Source: Flaccisagitta enflata
Lineage: Eukaryota > Chaetognatha > Sagittoidea > Aphragmophora
Reading direction: 5' to 3'
Length of the DNA stretch: 64,000 bases
Assembly (NCBI GenBank): GCA_965153355.1
Contig: OZ231126.1
Coordinates: 88,784,001 to 88,848,000 of the forward strand
How positions within the stretch are numbered: the first letter of the stretch is position 1; every line of letters begins with the position of its first letter. Shown here one piece after another: positions 11,178 through 21,426 of the stretch. The position numbers were made by a program, and so were the translations under genes. The notes under the pieces are model-generated. The model was not told where the DNA came from. It made no database searches and worked only from the letters and a program-made list of their open reading frames with translations.

Positions 11178-11665
11178 ATTGGAAGAACAGAAAAGGGACA
11201 GAAAAGAAGAACAGAAGATGGGCAGAAAGGAAGAAAGGAAAAAGGAAAGAAATGAAGAAAGGAAAACAAAAAGGAAGAAAGGAATGAAGGAAAACAGAAA
11301 GAAAGGAAAAAAGGTTTACGGAAAGAAAAGAAAGCTAAACAGAAAAAAAGTAGAAAGGAAAACGAAAAGAAAGGTAGGAAGGTAAACAGAAGGAAAGGAA
11401 GGGAAAGAAAGAGAAAAAGGAAAACGAAAAAAAAAGGAGAAGAAGAAAAGAAAAGATGGAAAAGAAGAGAAGAAAACGGAAAAAGAGGAGGGAGGGAAAA
11501 GGGAGAGGAAAAAAGGACAAAAGGAAAATGAAAAGAAAAAAAACGAAAAGAAGAGAAAGGAAAATGGAAAGGAGAGAAAGGAAAATGGGAAGATAAGAAG
11601 GGAAAACGGAAAGAAAAGAAAAGTAAATGGAAAGAAAAAAAGCTAGACAGGAAATCGTTTGAATA
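11178..11665. repeat. Purine-rich low-complexity tract (AAAGG/AAAG)
   Basis: Nearly 490 bp of A/G on the plus strand with variable GGAAAG/GAAAAC units. The Phe/Ser-rich 176- and 116-codon minus-strand frames, and the Lys/Arg/Glu plus-strand frame, come from the purine bias. Confidence 0.9.
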
Positions 11666-11776
11666 ACGATTATCAAGCAATACACTCTAGGCGGAAAAAA
11701 TTTTTCGACCTATAAAAATAACATGTTCATTGGTGTAGAAATGATAACAAACCAGTTACAAATCAATCAATAATTA

Positions 11777-11895
11777 GTGAGAGCTTCCTTTGACTGAATC
11801 AGGACCACCGTTAGTTGGGGAAGCATTTTGTGGAGCTTCTTGTGGTACTCTGGCGTCTGGAGTGAAAGGGCTTCCAGATCTTTCTTGCGATTTGT
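11777..11895 (-). pseudogene. Decayed Tc1/mariner-type transposase C-terminus
   Basis: On the minus strand one frame reads LEALSLQTPEYHKKLHKM, then LPQLTVVLIQSKEALTNY and a stop. The spacing (TPEY..KL...P...AVI..K....NY-stop) is the usual end of Tc1/mariner transposases. Nothing upstream in frame resembles the DDE/D core, so only a C-terminal relic remains. Related relics sit at 27712-27830 (+) and 52213-52330 (-), and the nucleotide similarity to the latter is visible by eye. Confidence 0.65.
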
Positions 11896-11939
11896 TTTAT
11901 CTCTTCTTTTCGGACAGGAATCCCACTAGCAAAAAGCTT

Positions 11940-12215
11940 AAAGAAATTTTTTTAAAAATGGACTCATCCCAGATTTTGCACAGAGGACCTGAAAAGGCTG
12001 TAGAACAAGATTCTGTTATCCATTTTGACCTAACTTGAGCCAAAAAAATTAGAAACGGTTTTTTGTGCAAAAAAAAAAAAAAAAAAAATCATAAAAAATA
12101 GTATAAAATGAATCATTTTGGACTTTTTTTCTCCGGAAACATGAAGTACCAATAGCAATTGATACTTCTGTGAACCTAGAACAATTTTGTATAAGTTTAC
12201 GGGGCTCAAAAATAG
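11940..12215 (+). repeat. Diverged copy of the arm repeat at 53110-53516
   Basis: GAGCCAAAAAAATTAGAAAC followed by a TTTTTTGTGC/poly-A patch and AAAAATAGTATAAA parallels the left arm of the 53.1-62.6 kb element (GAGCCGAAAAAATTAGAAAC..AAAAATAGCGTAAAG) in the same orientation. Identity is patchy. The copy is interrupted at its right end by the MITE at 12218. Confidence 0.5.
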
Positions 12216-12217
12216 TA

Positions 12218-12821
12218 CTATCTTGGAAATAGATACATGGACACCTAACCATGATTATAGCAGCTAAACTTTCAAATCCAAAACAATGAAAGCAGATCTA
12301 TAAACTATGACAAAAAATCTTCCATTCAAGACCAAGCAGAGCTTGGTAGCTCAATCTGTTTCCAAATGAGAGTGTTTTGAAGTAAACTGTCATTTTACCA
12401 AAATCTAATTTAGAGGTTTTCAGTTCATATCTTCAAAGGACAACCTACATTGAAATAGCTCTCAAATCTAAACGGATTGAGCAAAATCACTCTACTTGAT
12501 CTCAATAGATCACATTTTTGACATTTTTTATCGTTGAAAAAATTGAGGACAGCAGTCAATCATAATGCCCTAAAATTATCTAGAAATAAAAGAAAATAAA
12601 ACTGATTCTTTGATTTTTTTGTTGCTTTTTGGGAGGCAAAGGATACACGGATTCAAGATGAAAAATCATAGACAAATCCCATAAAAAGTCAGAACAGAAG
12701 CTCTTGATAGATCAAAATACCATATAATGACTAAAAATTTAATGATTTGGGCATATACTTCATTCAGTGAGTGAAAAGGCTAACTTTTCTCCAACTGTCC
12801 ATATATTTATTTCCAAGGTAG
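12218..12821. mobile_element. TA-flanked MITE, CTAYCT family, copy 1
   Basis: The left end CTATCTTGGAAATAGATACA and right end (reverse complement CTACCTTGGAAATAAATATA) form an imperfect TIR of about 30 bp, with TA at 12216-12217 and 12822-12823. The 604-bp body has no intact frame. A TA target and a short TIR fit the IS630/Tc1/mariner superfamily. Confidence 0.85.
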
Positions 12822-12824
12822 TAT

Positions 12825-13190
12825 TTCTATCATCAGTCTGATAGAATTGACTTTTTTACTTATTTCGTCACAAAGCACTTTGCCTCTGTACCATATTGTA
12901 CGTAGACAGAGTTGACAAAAGCGGGCCTTGTAAATGTTCGATTTAAAAACTGGCGTAGGGAAGATTCCAGGGAAAAACTGTTTTACCGCATTGCTGCAAA
13001 TGAAAGCGAAATTCCGTTGAAGATTTTTTCAAGTTTTTTTGTTCATTTTGTAAGCAATGAAGATTCAGGGAGTTAAAGGTCGCGCAAGGTTCTATCACAA
13101 ATAGCAACTCGAGTATTTTTGCCAGCTTACATAAGTATACATCAAGGTTGGCAATATGACCAGCCCTACTCAAACGCACACAAAAAGTAT
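12825..13190 (+). repeat. Ancient dispersed repeat, second copy at 23800-24185
   Basis: Both copies contain AAGGTCGCGCAAGGT, ACAAATAGCA, ATACATCAAGGTT and GCAATATGACC in the same order and spacing (about 360 bp). Each is followed by DNA related to other repeats. No coding potential recognised. Confidence 0.65.
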
Positions 13191-13192
13191 TG

Positions 13193-13378
13193 AAAGTGCT
13201 CGTTTTCCCACTTTTCAACTCGATCACTATTACCGACCAACGGACAAACGGACCGATGAACCGACGGACCGCAACTAAAAGCAAGGCTGGATAGGCTGAT
13301 ACACGGCCAATTTGTAGTCGCTTGCGGGTTGGACAGTAATTGGGGTGGGCAGGGGCAGTTATGAGTTGGGGGCAGTAA
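13193..13378 (+). mobile_element. Rearranged A2-type GTCY element fragments
   Basis: TTTTCCCACTTTTCAACTCG and a GACCAACGGACAAACGGACC core end in GCAACTAAAAGC. A degraded head follows directly (GGCTGATACACGGCC, GTCGCTTGCGGGTTGG). Tail precedes head, so this is either two truncated copies abutting or one rearranged copy. Confidence 0.55.
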
Positions 13379-13388
13379 CGCTCAACTA

Positions 13389-13908
13389 CTATCTTCGCCA
13401 AAAGAAACGCGACACCATCTATCTAGAATATTTTGGCTTCTAGAGAAGCTAGATAGTTTTTCAAAAAAAGAAAATAATCTTTTTCAAAAGATTTACAAAA
13501 TGAGTCCAATCTGGTCACTGTATCTTAAAGCGTTTAGAAATGGCAAGCAGAAGAATAGAAATGGTTATTTTCAGAATTAATAATATATTGTAAAACAAAA
13601 GAATAGATTGAATTTCATACAACTTAAACTCTTGTTATCTTAACTTCTGGAGAAGCTAAATAAGCAAAAAAGTAAACCTTTTTTCAAAAATCATAAGCTT
13701 GCAAAAACTATGAATAAATGAGAAAAGGTTATCGCCTCTTTTAATAAAGAAATGCAATATAGACAGCATTTTGGATTCAAAGTCGTGTTTATTTCTTCTG
13801 AAAATAACTTATTTGACCTCCAAACTCTCTCAGTTACTAAATTTTGTTAGAGTATGGTCAAAACATCATATCATTGCCAGGGTGTCGCGTTTCTTTTGGC
13901 GAAGATAG
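13389..13908. mobile_element. TA-flanked MITE, CTAYCT family, copy 2
   Basis: A perfect 28-bp TIR (outer 20 bases CTATCTTCGCCAAAAGAAAC) lies at 13389-13416 and 13881-13908, flanked by TA on both sides. The 520-bp interior is non-coding and contains GCGTTTAGAAATGGCAAGC, also seen near 8093. Perfect TIR identity suggests this is one of the younger insertions here. Confidence 0.92.
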
Positions 13909-14231
13909 TATTTCGCCCTATTTCGAGTCAATGACGGACTTACGGACCTTCCGACACACGTTCTTGTAGAGACGCTTTGCTAGCGATTCAAATAAACAAA
14001 GATTTGATTTTTGCTAAATAAAAATGCGACTGACCAATGGGGTGGGGACACTAGGCATCGAACCTAGCCCCCCCCCCTATAATGAGCCAGATCAGTGAAA
14101 CAAACGAAAATTCTCATATCCAGCCTCTAGCCACCCAGCAACCACCCCAACAGGCTCAAAGCTGCAGTGAAAGTCGCAAATCCCAGGAGAGTTTTAGCCA
14201 GTCTTCGCCAATGCATATCAATATCAATACG

Positions 14232-14292
14232 AGGCCGTAGACACGGCTACCGAAGTCGCGTGCGAGTGGGCAGGGGCAGTGATAAAAAAAGC
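14232..14292 (+). mobile_element. GTCY-hairpin head fragment
   Basis: GAGGCCGTAGACACGGCTAC, GAAGTCGCGTGCGAGTGGGC and AGGGGCAGTGAT, with no core or tail. Confidence 0.6.
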
Positions 14293-14506
14293 TTAGCATT
14301 CTTACGGAGAATATTTTAGGAAAGTTGAAGCAAATTTAATCTAATGCAATGTTCCCTCAAACACACAAACACACGCGCATGTACATTAATGCACGTACAC
14401 ATCACACACACGCACCTACACAAACGCACGTATACGGCACGCTAAAAAGCGAGATATAGAATAAGAGAGAGGTAAGACAGAAGGGAAGCGAACGAAATGA
14501 AATATA

Positions 14507-15091
14507 ACACCCTGTGCAGGAAATTTGGCACAAACATATTGACATAAAAACGATATTTCTAGATGGCCCAGTGAGTTGAAATTTGAAACATAACCTCCTG
14601 ACTAGCTCTACTGGACGTAAGAATGCGTCGTTGATCAGTCATGCGACCACTCTCTGCCATAGAAAGCTTCAAACTAGAAATGCGGTGTTAGATTTTGATG
14701 GGTTTTTACCGGCAAAATTTGATGAAGGGAAACACTTATACTTGAGGCCATTTTAGAACTACTGGGGTGGTCTGAAGCAAGCAGTGTATGCAGGGGGTTA
14801 CTAAGTTGAGTCCCTCAATGATGTGCAGCACCGGATCCACGCCAAAATCTGCAAAATCGACTGACAAGTTATCATCTATCTTTTTGCTTGATCAAAGACA
14901 AAATCGTCAAATCTGCGACTTATAGACCCTATTTGACATTCAAATAAATTGATATTTACTGCTTTTTAACTCTTACGTATTTATAATAACAATATTTTTG
15001 CATTCCAGCCATATTTTGGACAGATTTTATCTATTTTGAACAGTTATCAATTGTTTTATTGGACTTGTGCCAAATTTCCTGCTCAGGGTGT
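14507..15091. mobile_element. TA-flanked MITE with ACACCCTG termini
   Basis: The left end ACACCCTGTGCAGGAAATTT matches the reverse complement of the right end, AAATTTCCTGCTCAGGGTGT, giving an imperfect TIR of about 28 bp. TA flanks both ends. The 585-bp interior has no intact frame. The termini differ from the CTAYCT family. Confidence 0.8.
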
Positions 15092-15104
15092 TAGGATGGA
15101 CGTC

Positions 15105-15165
15105 TCAAATTCCCCCCTGTGTCCTACAGGACATTGGCCCTTTGGGGCCGCTGCCCAAAAAGGGG
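15105..15165 (+). repeat. Cassette right arm (orphan)
   Basis: CCCCCTGTGTCCTACAGGAC, ATTGGCCCTTTGGGGCCGCT and GCCCAAAAAGGGGAC match the right arm of the cassettes at 39891-41020. The left arm and GACC tail are missing. Confidence 0.75.
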
Positions 15166-15292
15166 ACGCGATCTAGAGCTAGATCTTGATGCTTGATCTG
15201 GGGACAGTTATGCAAAACAGAAAATTCAAGCCTGATCTTGATACTCTTTAGTACTCTTTTTCTTTAGATTCATTAACAAAACAACACTAAGA

Positions 15293-15582
<290 letters not shown>

Positions 15583-15601
15583 CTGGTGCGACCACGCAAG
15601 A

Positions 15602-15809
15602 AACAAGGCCGGATACACGGCTGGCCAAGTCGCGTGCGGGTGGGCAGGGGCAGTGATGAAATAGACCAATTAAGCAGTTGGGCAGGAGCTGTTACCCCAA
15701 AACCGCCCGTAAACGTCGAAAAAGCAAAGTGTCACCGACCGACCGACCGACCGACCAACCGACAGACGGACAGAGTGGGTTGTAGAGTCGCGTGCACGCG
15801 ACTAAAAAA
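15602..15809 (+). mobile_element. GTCY-hairpin element, A1, full length
   Basis: Head AACAAGGCCGGATACACGGC, GTCGCGTGCGGGTGGGCAGG, middle TTGGGCAGGAGCTGTTACCC, a pure GACC core (15737-15760), GGGTTGTAGAGTCGCGTGCA and end hairpin GCGACTAAAAA. A good reference copy for the family. Confidence 0.92.
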
Positions 15810-15826
15810 ACATCAGCAATTAAGCA

Positions 15827-15885
15827 AGGCCGGATACACTACTACCCGAGTTGCGTGTGGATAGGCAGGGGGCAGCCATGAAAGG
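15827..15885 (+). mobile_element. GTCY-hairpin head fragment
   Basis: CAAGGCCGGATACACTACTA, CCCGAGTTGCGTGTGGATAG and GCAGGGGGCAGCCATG, with no core or tail. It lies 18 bp after a complete element. Confidence 0.65.
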
Positions 15886-16288
15886 GTTAATCTTTTTTTT
15901 TTTTTTTTGCTAGGGGAAATGTTGCATTGTTTTAGTGTTACAGTTTTACAGACAGAATTAAGGATCAACCAACAGGCATTCATAGGTCACAGCGTTTGAG
16001 GTCGCAGCCCTGCACGCAACTAAATCTTAAAACATGAGCTGAGGGGCCGATTCACAGATCACAGTTTCACTGATGATGTGATGAAGTCGACTTACAAATG
16101 CAGAGTCGAATACGGACTAAAAACTTACATTTTCGTTGATTATCAACGAGATACAATAGTTGTGAAACAGACGTTATTGCCTCTTTTAGCGGCACTTATA
16201 TCGTTTTAAGGATAACCCGGGTACAAGTTGGGCAGGGGCAGTGATGCAAGAAAAATAGGGACAAAATGTATGATTCTCTGCATGATTT

Positions 16289-16449
16289 TATTTTTAGTTG
16301 CGGACACGCAACTCTATAAGAGGCTTTGTCCGTCCGTTGGTCGGTTGGTCGGTCGGTCTGTAGAGGTGATCGAGTCGAAAAGTAGGAAAACGCGCATTTC
16401 CGCCCCTGCCCACCCGTCCGCAACTGGTGGCCGTGTATCCGGCCTTGTT
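16289..16449 (-). mobile_element. GTCY-hairpin element, A2, full length
   Basis: TTTTTAGTTGCGGACACGCA, ACTCTATAAGAGGCTTTGTC, a GGTC core, GATCGAGTCGAAAAGTAGG, CCTGCCCACCCGTCCGCAAC and CGTGTATCCGGCCTTGTT. It lies just beyond a degraded head fragment (16215-16243). Confidence 0.9.
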
Positions 16450-16520
16450 CTTTCTGAATGCTCCGCCAGAGCGAAGCTTTAATTCGAATAGCTTGGGCCG
16501 TAATACAAAAAAAACAGCCA

Positions 16521-16612
16521 ACCCTTAGCCCTAAAGCTAATCCTGTCCCTAACCCTAACCCTAAAACTATCCCCAACCCTAACCCTAAACCCACCCCTAA
16601 CCCTAATTTTAA
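16521..16612 (+). repeat. Interstitial telomere-like (CCCTAA)n tract
   Basis: Imperfect CCCTAA/CCCTAAAC units, about a dozen over 90 bp, interrupted by CTATCC and CCCACC. This is the complement of the TTAGGG telomere repeat found in most metazoans. Its degeneracy argues for an old internal tract and not a functional chromosome end. Confidence 0.8.
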
Positions 16613-16684
16613 AAACCGCTTAAAAAGTCTTAAAAACAAAAGATCACAGATGATCGTACATTTGTACCAAAAATATTCGCAATA

Positions 16685-16990
16685 GGGACTTTGGGCCTTG
16701 AGACTTCGATTTGGGCCCTATAGCTTGCGGCATGGATTTGGGCCTCAAGGCTGGGATTTAGAGCTCGAGACTGGGATTTACGCCCTAGACTTAGGACTAG
16801 CGCCGAGGATTTGGTGATCGAGGCTGTGATCTAAGTGAGGCTAGGATTTGGGCCTGGGGGGGGGGGATGTAGGAGGAGATTAAGGAGAAGTTTCTCCCAA
16901 TGTAAAGGCAAAGATCATTGCAACCTTCCGGGCCGCTGCCATAAAATGGGACAGACGGACCGGCGCATCGACACAGCAACTCGAAGAGTC
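16685..16990 (+). repeat. Right half of a cassette with ~21-bp minisatellite and short tail
   Basis: Units of the type GGGCCTCAAGGCTGGGATTT lead into a poly-G run (16855-16866), TCCCAATGTAAAGGCAAAGA and CGGGCCGCTGCC, then GACAGACGGACCGG and a degraded tail. This parallels 31860-32170. The left half and head are missing. Confidence 0.65.
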
Positions 16991-17515
16991 GTGTAACGAG
17001 CGATTAAGAGGAACATAGAGATGCAAAGATGCACCCAGAAATGATGTGAAGATGAAGGATCAATCCTATAGAGGATGTGGAAAGAGAAAGTAGAGTTTGG
17101 ACTGTGGAGGGTAAAATTTAGAGGGGTGAGGAAGGGAGGAAGGGCCGTGGGGGGGTTAGATAAATCAGGAAATGGACACATAATGACTGTAAATAAAACT
17201 CAAAGCTGTGAGGATTGTCGTCCTTCGTTCGTATATGTGGCTTTAAATAGCTAAAGCAATCCCTGTCTCTGTTCAAATGCAGACTCGCTTGCAGCAGTAA
17301 GCGTCAGGAGTTTCTGCGGGGCAAGAAAAAAAAATCAGCGGCAGTAGCAGACGATTGGTGGCTGCTGCAGACAGCGTCTAGAGCCGCAACAGCAGCAGCA
17401 TTGAGACGAGCGCCAACAACTTTTTTACTTTCTCAAAAAAAAAAAAAAAAAAAAATTCTATTTCAGTCTCTTTGGCTGACTGCTACTGTTGCTGAAGCGC
17501 CTACAGGGGCAGCCG
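16991..17515. other. Unassigned sequence
   Basis: No gene recognised. A CAGCAG-rich patch (17350-17410) and a 21-bp poly-A (17436-17456) are visible. Confidence 0.35.
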
Positions 17516-17715
17516 AATTCGTAGTCGCGACTCTGTAAGCCACTTTGCAGTCGGTTGGTCGGTCTGTCCATTGCATTGGTCAGTAAGTCGGTCTATTTGT
17601 CGATTTATCAAGGATTTCACATCGCTGCTCCTGCCCAAGTATTTGACTGATCTCCCACATCATTGCCCCTGCCCACCTGGATGCGACTTAGGTGGCCGTG
17701 TATCCGGCCTTGTTC
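17516..17715 (-). mobile_element. GTCY-hairpin element, A-type
   Basis: GTAGTCGCGACTCTGTAAGC, a GGTTGGTCGGTCTGTCC core, two CTCCTGCCCA/GCCCCTGCCCACC modules, GATGCGACTTAGGTGGCCG and TGTATCCGGCCTTGTT. The terminal hairpin has lost its loop bases. Confidence 0.85.
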
Positions 17716-17949
17716 TTGTTTTTCAATAATGAATGACGGTCTCCTGGTGGCGCGTTGAGACGGTTCACGTTGGAGCCGTCAAGTTAATTAAATAGGCTAG
17801 AATCGGCTACAACAATTAGCCACAGGGGGGTTTTAGCCGCAAATCTAAGAAATGATGAGTCTAATATACAATGTAACCATAGTCAGGGATGTTAAAAGAA
17901 TTCGTCGGTCCCTCCGCCTTCTTACTCAGGTTCACAATTCAATCCTTTG

Positions 17950-18255
17950 TTGCAATTTGAGTCGAAGGCCAGGCAGCTATGTTGGGCAGGATCGAGGGGG
18001 TCCATGGGTATGGGACCAGGTCAGCAAGGGCGGGTCTCTATCTGTCTACCAGGGACCACAGGTCGGTGGGGTACAGGGTGCCCAAGGAGTGGGCCATGTT
18101 GTCGGAGGTTCAGAGGGGGCGGGGCTCGCTGGCAGCCTTCAAGAGGGAGTCGAGGAGGGGGGGGTTCCTGGCTGGGTATGGGGGGTTCAGGTGTGGGGTG
18201 GCTGGGTGTCGGGTGTGTGGACGGGATGGTAGTGACCCACAGCGCGGGCAACAGG
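17950..18255. other. GC-rich island with overlapping frames
   Basis: A G-rich stretch that is open in three plus frames and one minus frame (75-126 codons). Composition is Gly/Pro/Trp/Arg-rich with no recognisable domain. Simultaneous openness in several frames points to base composition, not selection. It could be a fragment of a real gene, but nothing supports that. Confidence 0.35.
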
Positions 18256-18853
18256 TGATATGAGGCGCGGTGTTGCTGTTGTCTTGACTTGCCTGGGACT
18301 TACTAAATATGCTTAGCTTCCGTGATTTTACCCATATGGTATCATGAGTACCTCGTGCCTTACAATTATGCGTCTGCTCAATTCATCTTATGTCTCTTTG
18401 ATTGATCTCAGTCATTGAATGTTATACATTTTGTTCATTGAAATTTCTGCCATTCTATTCTATTCTTATTCACTGAAATGACACATTGCTAAGAGATCGC
18501 TTTAAAGATCTATTGCTAAATATGTGATTTACCCTTCCATTTGCAGAAAGCACGAAATGATATTCTCAATTTTTCTTTTGGATATTTTTGAAAGCCTTAC
18601 CCGCCCCGCCCCGAGTCCCCGACCCACAGAGGGTGTCTGAGACTCACCGGACACATATATTCCCCTAAAGTTGTCCTGCTCATCGAAATGTCTGTTATCT
18701 AGTCGGTGGCTAAGTGGCTATAAGTATAAGTATAAGAGGGTGTGTCTCCAAGAAGGTAGGAAGGTATGTTTGGATGACGCAAGATCGATCTGAGCATTAC
18801 TGCCCCTGCTCTACCACAAAGGTTTTATTTGGGGTTTGGATCTGAGATCTGGT
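18256..18853. other. Unassigned sequence
   Basis: No gene or clear repeat recognised. TCTAGTCGGTGGCTAAGTGG near 18698 has a loose echo near 47837. Confidence 0.3.
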
Positions 18854-19455
18854 GTCTCACATAAGGTTTGAGATAAGAATGATATTTCTATGCGGTTTTT
18901 TGCATTTTTGCATTGTTCATGAGTATACAAACAAGGAACAATCAAGTAGAAAATCTTTCCCAAGGCGCCTTTTGAAAAAAATGAAAACCTCAAGATTTTT
19001 AACATTTTTTTGCATGGATAATTTTCTAGGTTGGTTCGACCTATTTTTTGACAGCATAATATTAATCCTGATAAAATTCCGATTCATTTGATAGGTTGCA
19101 CTGTATGGTTTTGATAAGAAATGAAATATTCATATTTTAGGCCACCGTTGTAATTTTGTAACGGTGGCTTTAAAAATGAAAATTTTATTTTTTATGAAAA
19201 CTATATAGTGCGACCTATCAAATAGAAGGGAATTTTATCAGGATTAACATTATGCTGTCAAAAAATGGGTCAAACCAACCTGAAAAAAAATCTATGCAAA
19301 CTGAAGCTAAAAATCTTGAATTTTTCATTTTTTTCAAAAAGCGCCTTAGGAAAGATTTTCTACTTGATGGTTCTTGGTTTGTATACTCATAAACTCAGTA
19401 AAAATGCAAAAAACCGCACAGAAATATCATTCTTGTCCCAAACCCTATGTGAGAC
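18854..19455. repeat. 602-bp imperfect palindrome
   Basis: The sequence from GTCTCACATAAGGTTTGAGA inward is repeated as reverse complement ending CCAAACCCTATGTGAGAC. The arms are about 290 bp and meet at a hairpin GCCACCGTTGTAATTTTGTA with matching ACGGTGGC. Both arms contain a frame reading FSFFSKxALGKIFYL, simply because they are copies. No flanking TA is evident. It could be a foldback element or a recent inverted duplication. Confidence 0.88.
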
Positions 19456-19665
19456 AGCAGTGGAGAGGCCTGGACGGCCTGATTTGAGGACTAAAATGCC
19501 TGATTTGGGGTCTGATATATGATAGGCCTAATATGGGCCCTGAGAGGCCTAACTTAGGGTCTGAGAGGCCTGGATTTGGGTCAGGGGGTAGGGTTAGACA
19601 GACAGACAGAAACCGGGAAATCGCCTTATGTCATAGGTCATCGGCTCCTCCGGGGCCGCTGCTCA
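19456..19665 (+). repeat. Orphan cassette right half with ~21-bp minisatellite
   Basis: Units AGGCCTGATTTGAGGACT, AGGCCTAACTTAGGGTCTGA and so on are followed by a GACAGACAGA patch and CATCGGCTCCTCCGGGGCCG. This matches cassette right arms elsewhere. Confidence 0.6.
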
Positions 19666-19954
19666 AGGAGGAGAAAGGAGAGAAGAGGGAGAGGGAAAGA
19701 ACGAAGAAAGCAAAAGAGGGAAAGAGAGAGGGATAAAGAAAGGAAAAAGATGGAGAAGTAAAGAGAAAATACAAGAAAAAAAAGAGCAAAAAAAAAAAAA
19801 AAAAAAAAAAACGAAAAAATTCATAATTTTTTTTTTTTTTTTTTTTTTTTTTTTGAGAGGGGTCAGTAAAGTTCCCTTATTCATGCGCGACATTTCACGT
19901 TGAAAAAATTCGAATGCTGTTGCAGCTCCTGAGAAGGCCCAATAATATTGCAGA

Positions 19955-20052
<98 letters not shown>

Positions 20053-20055
20053 AAA
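19666..20055. repeat. Low-complexity A/G tract, poly-A/poly-T and (GA)n
   Basis: A purine-rich stretch to 19800, a 21-bp poly-A, a 25-bp poly-T (19829-19853), then (GA)n at 19957-20049. Confidence 0.9.
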
Positions 20056-20462
20056 CACACGAGACATAAAAGTTAAACTTTTCGTGTCTTTACTTTAATC
20101 TGCCTCTGATGGTGCACTAAGCCTAAGACGGTCAATGAGATCGAACAGGGGCAGAGGGGCGGTAATCCCTCTCACTAACAACCAACGTAATCGACGGACA
20201 GACGAACTAACTGACGGATCGACGTAGGGGCGCTGTACTGAGTTAAGTAGTCGCGTTACCGGGGATGAAGGACTAACGCGCGTAAGTACACGCAACTGAC
20301 CAATACAACGTCGGATAATTCGATAAGGATGAATACCAGTAATGGCGGCATCGCCGTGATAAAAAAGTCGTAATGCATTGGTCTCTTTAATGGCTGTCGC
20401 CGTGAGGAAAAAAGTCGTAAGCATTGGTCTCTTCACCAGCTTTTATCTTTAAACAACGCATC

Positions 20463-21426
20463 TTTTTAGGTCACGCGCACACTTTACAACCCGCCGCTCC
20501 GTCGGTCCGTCCGTTGGTCGGTCAGTCTGGTCCGCAACACTTTTTTTTGCTAGTTTTGTCATTTTAAGTTATGGGGAGTTTATTTTGAGTCATTTTTTAA
20601 AGTCTCAGTCTGTCTGGCCTAAGTCTGGTCTTAAGTCTGGTCTAAGTCTGTCTAAGTCTGGCTCAAGTCTGGCTCAAGTCTGGCTCAAGTCTGGCTCAAG
20701 TCTGGCTCAAGTCTGGCTCAAGTCTGGCTCAAGTCTGGCTCAAGTCTGGCTCAAGCTGGTCAAGTCTGGTCAAGTCTGGCTCAAGTCTGGCTAAGTCTGG
20801 CTCCTCTGGCCCAAGTCTGGCCTAAGTCTGGTCTAAGTCTGCCCAAGTCTGCCCAAGTCTGGAAGTCTGGCTTAAGTCCGGCCCAAGTCTGGCTAAGTCT
20901 GGCTCAAGTCTGGAAGTCTGGTGTAGTCTGCTCCTTAGTCTGGTCTAAGTCTGTCTAAGTCTGCCCAAGTCTGGCTCCAGGTCTAAGCCTGGTTCCAAGT
21001 CTAAAAGCCTGCTCCAAGTCCGGTCTTAGTCCTGCTCCAAGTCCGGTCTAAGTCTCCTCTAAGTCCGGTCAAGTCTGGTCTAAGTCTGGCTTAAGTCTGG
21101 CTAGTCTGGTCTAGTCTGGTCTTAGTCTGGTCAAGTCCTGGTCTAAGTCTGGTCTTAGTCTGGTCTTAGTCTGGTCTAAGTCCTGGCCTGTCCTGTCTAA
21201 GTCTACAAGTCTGGCCTAAGTCTGGTCTAAGTCTGGTTTAAGTCTGGTTAAGTCTGGTTTAAGTCTGGCTGGTTTAAGTCTGGCTTTTAAGTCTGGCTGG
21301 TAAGTCTGGCTGGTGTCTGGCTTTTAGGTCTGGCTTAAGTCTGGCTGAACCAATAAAGTGATACAATAAGGAGTCAATAATTAGTTATCTTTTTCTCGCA
21401 CGCGACTTATAGGTGTTGGCCTTGTT
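20463..21426 (-). mobile_element. GTCY-hairpin element, E subfamily, with 11-bp minisatellite
   Basis: Opens TTTTTAGGTCACGCGCACAC and a GGTCCGTCCGTTGGTCGG core. About 740 bp of units AAGTCTGGCTC/AAGTCTGGTCT follow (20600-21345). It closes CTCGCACGCGACTTATAGGT and GTTGGCCTTGTT. The closing module is the exact reverse complement of the head of the E copies at 7686 and 45986, although their interiors are ATGACTTAAA repeats. The subfamily therefore repeatedly expands different short repeats starting from AAGTC. Confidence 0.85.

Noticed and set aside
16521-16612. True chromosome end
   Set aside because: The tract is short, degenerate and flanked by unique and repeat DNA on both sides.
17852-18263. 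Host gene in the GC-rich island
   Set aside because: Open in three plus frames and one minus frame with biased composition; no domain or splice pattern recognised.
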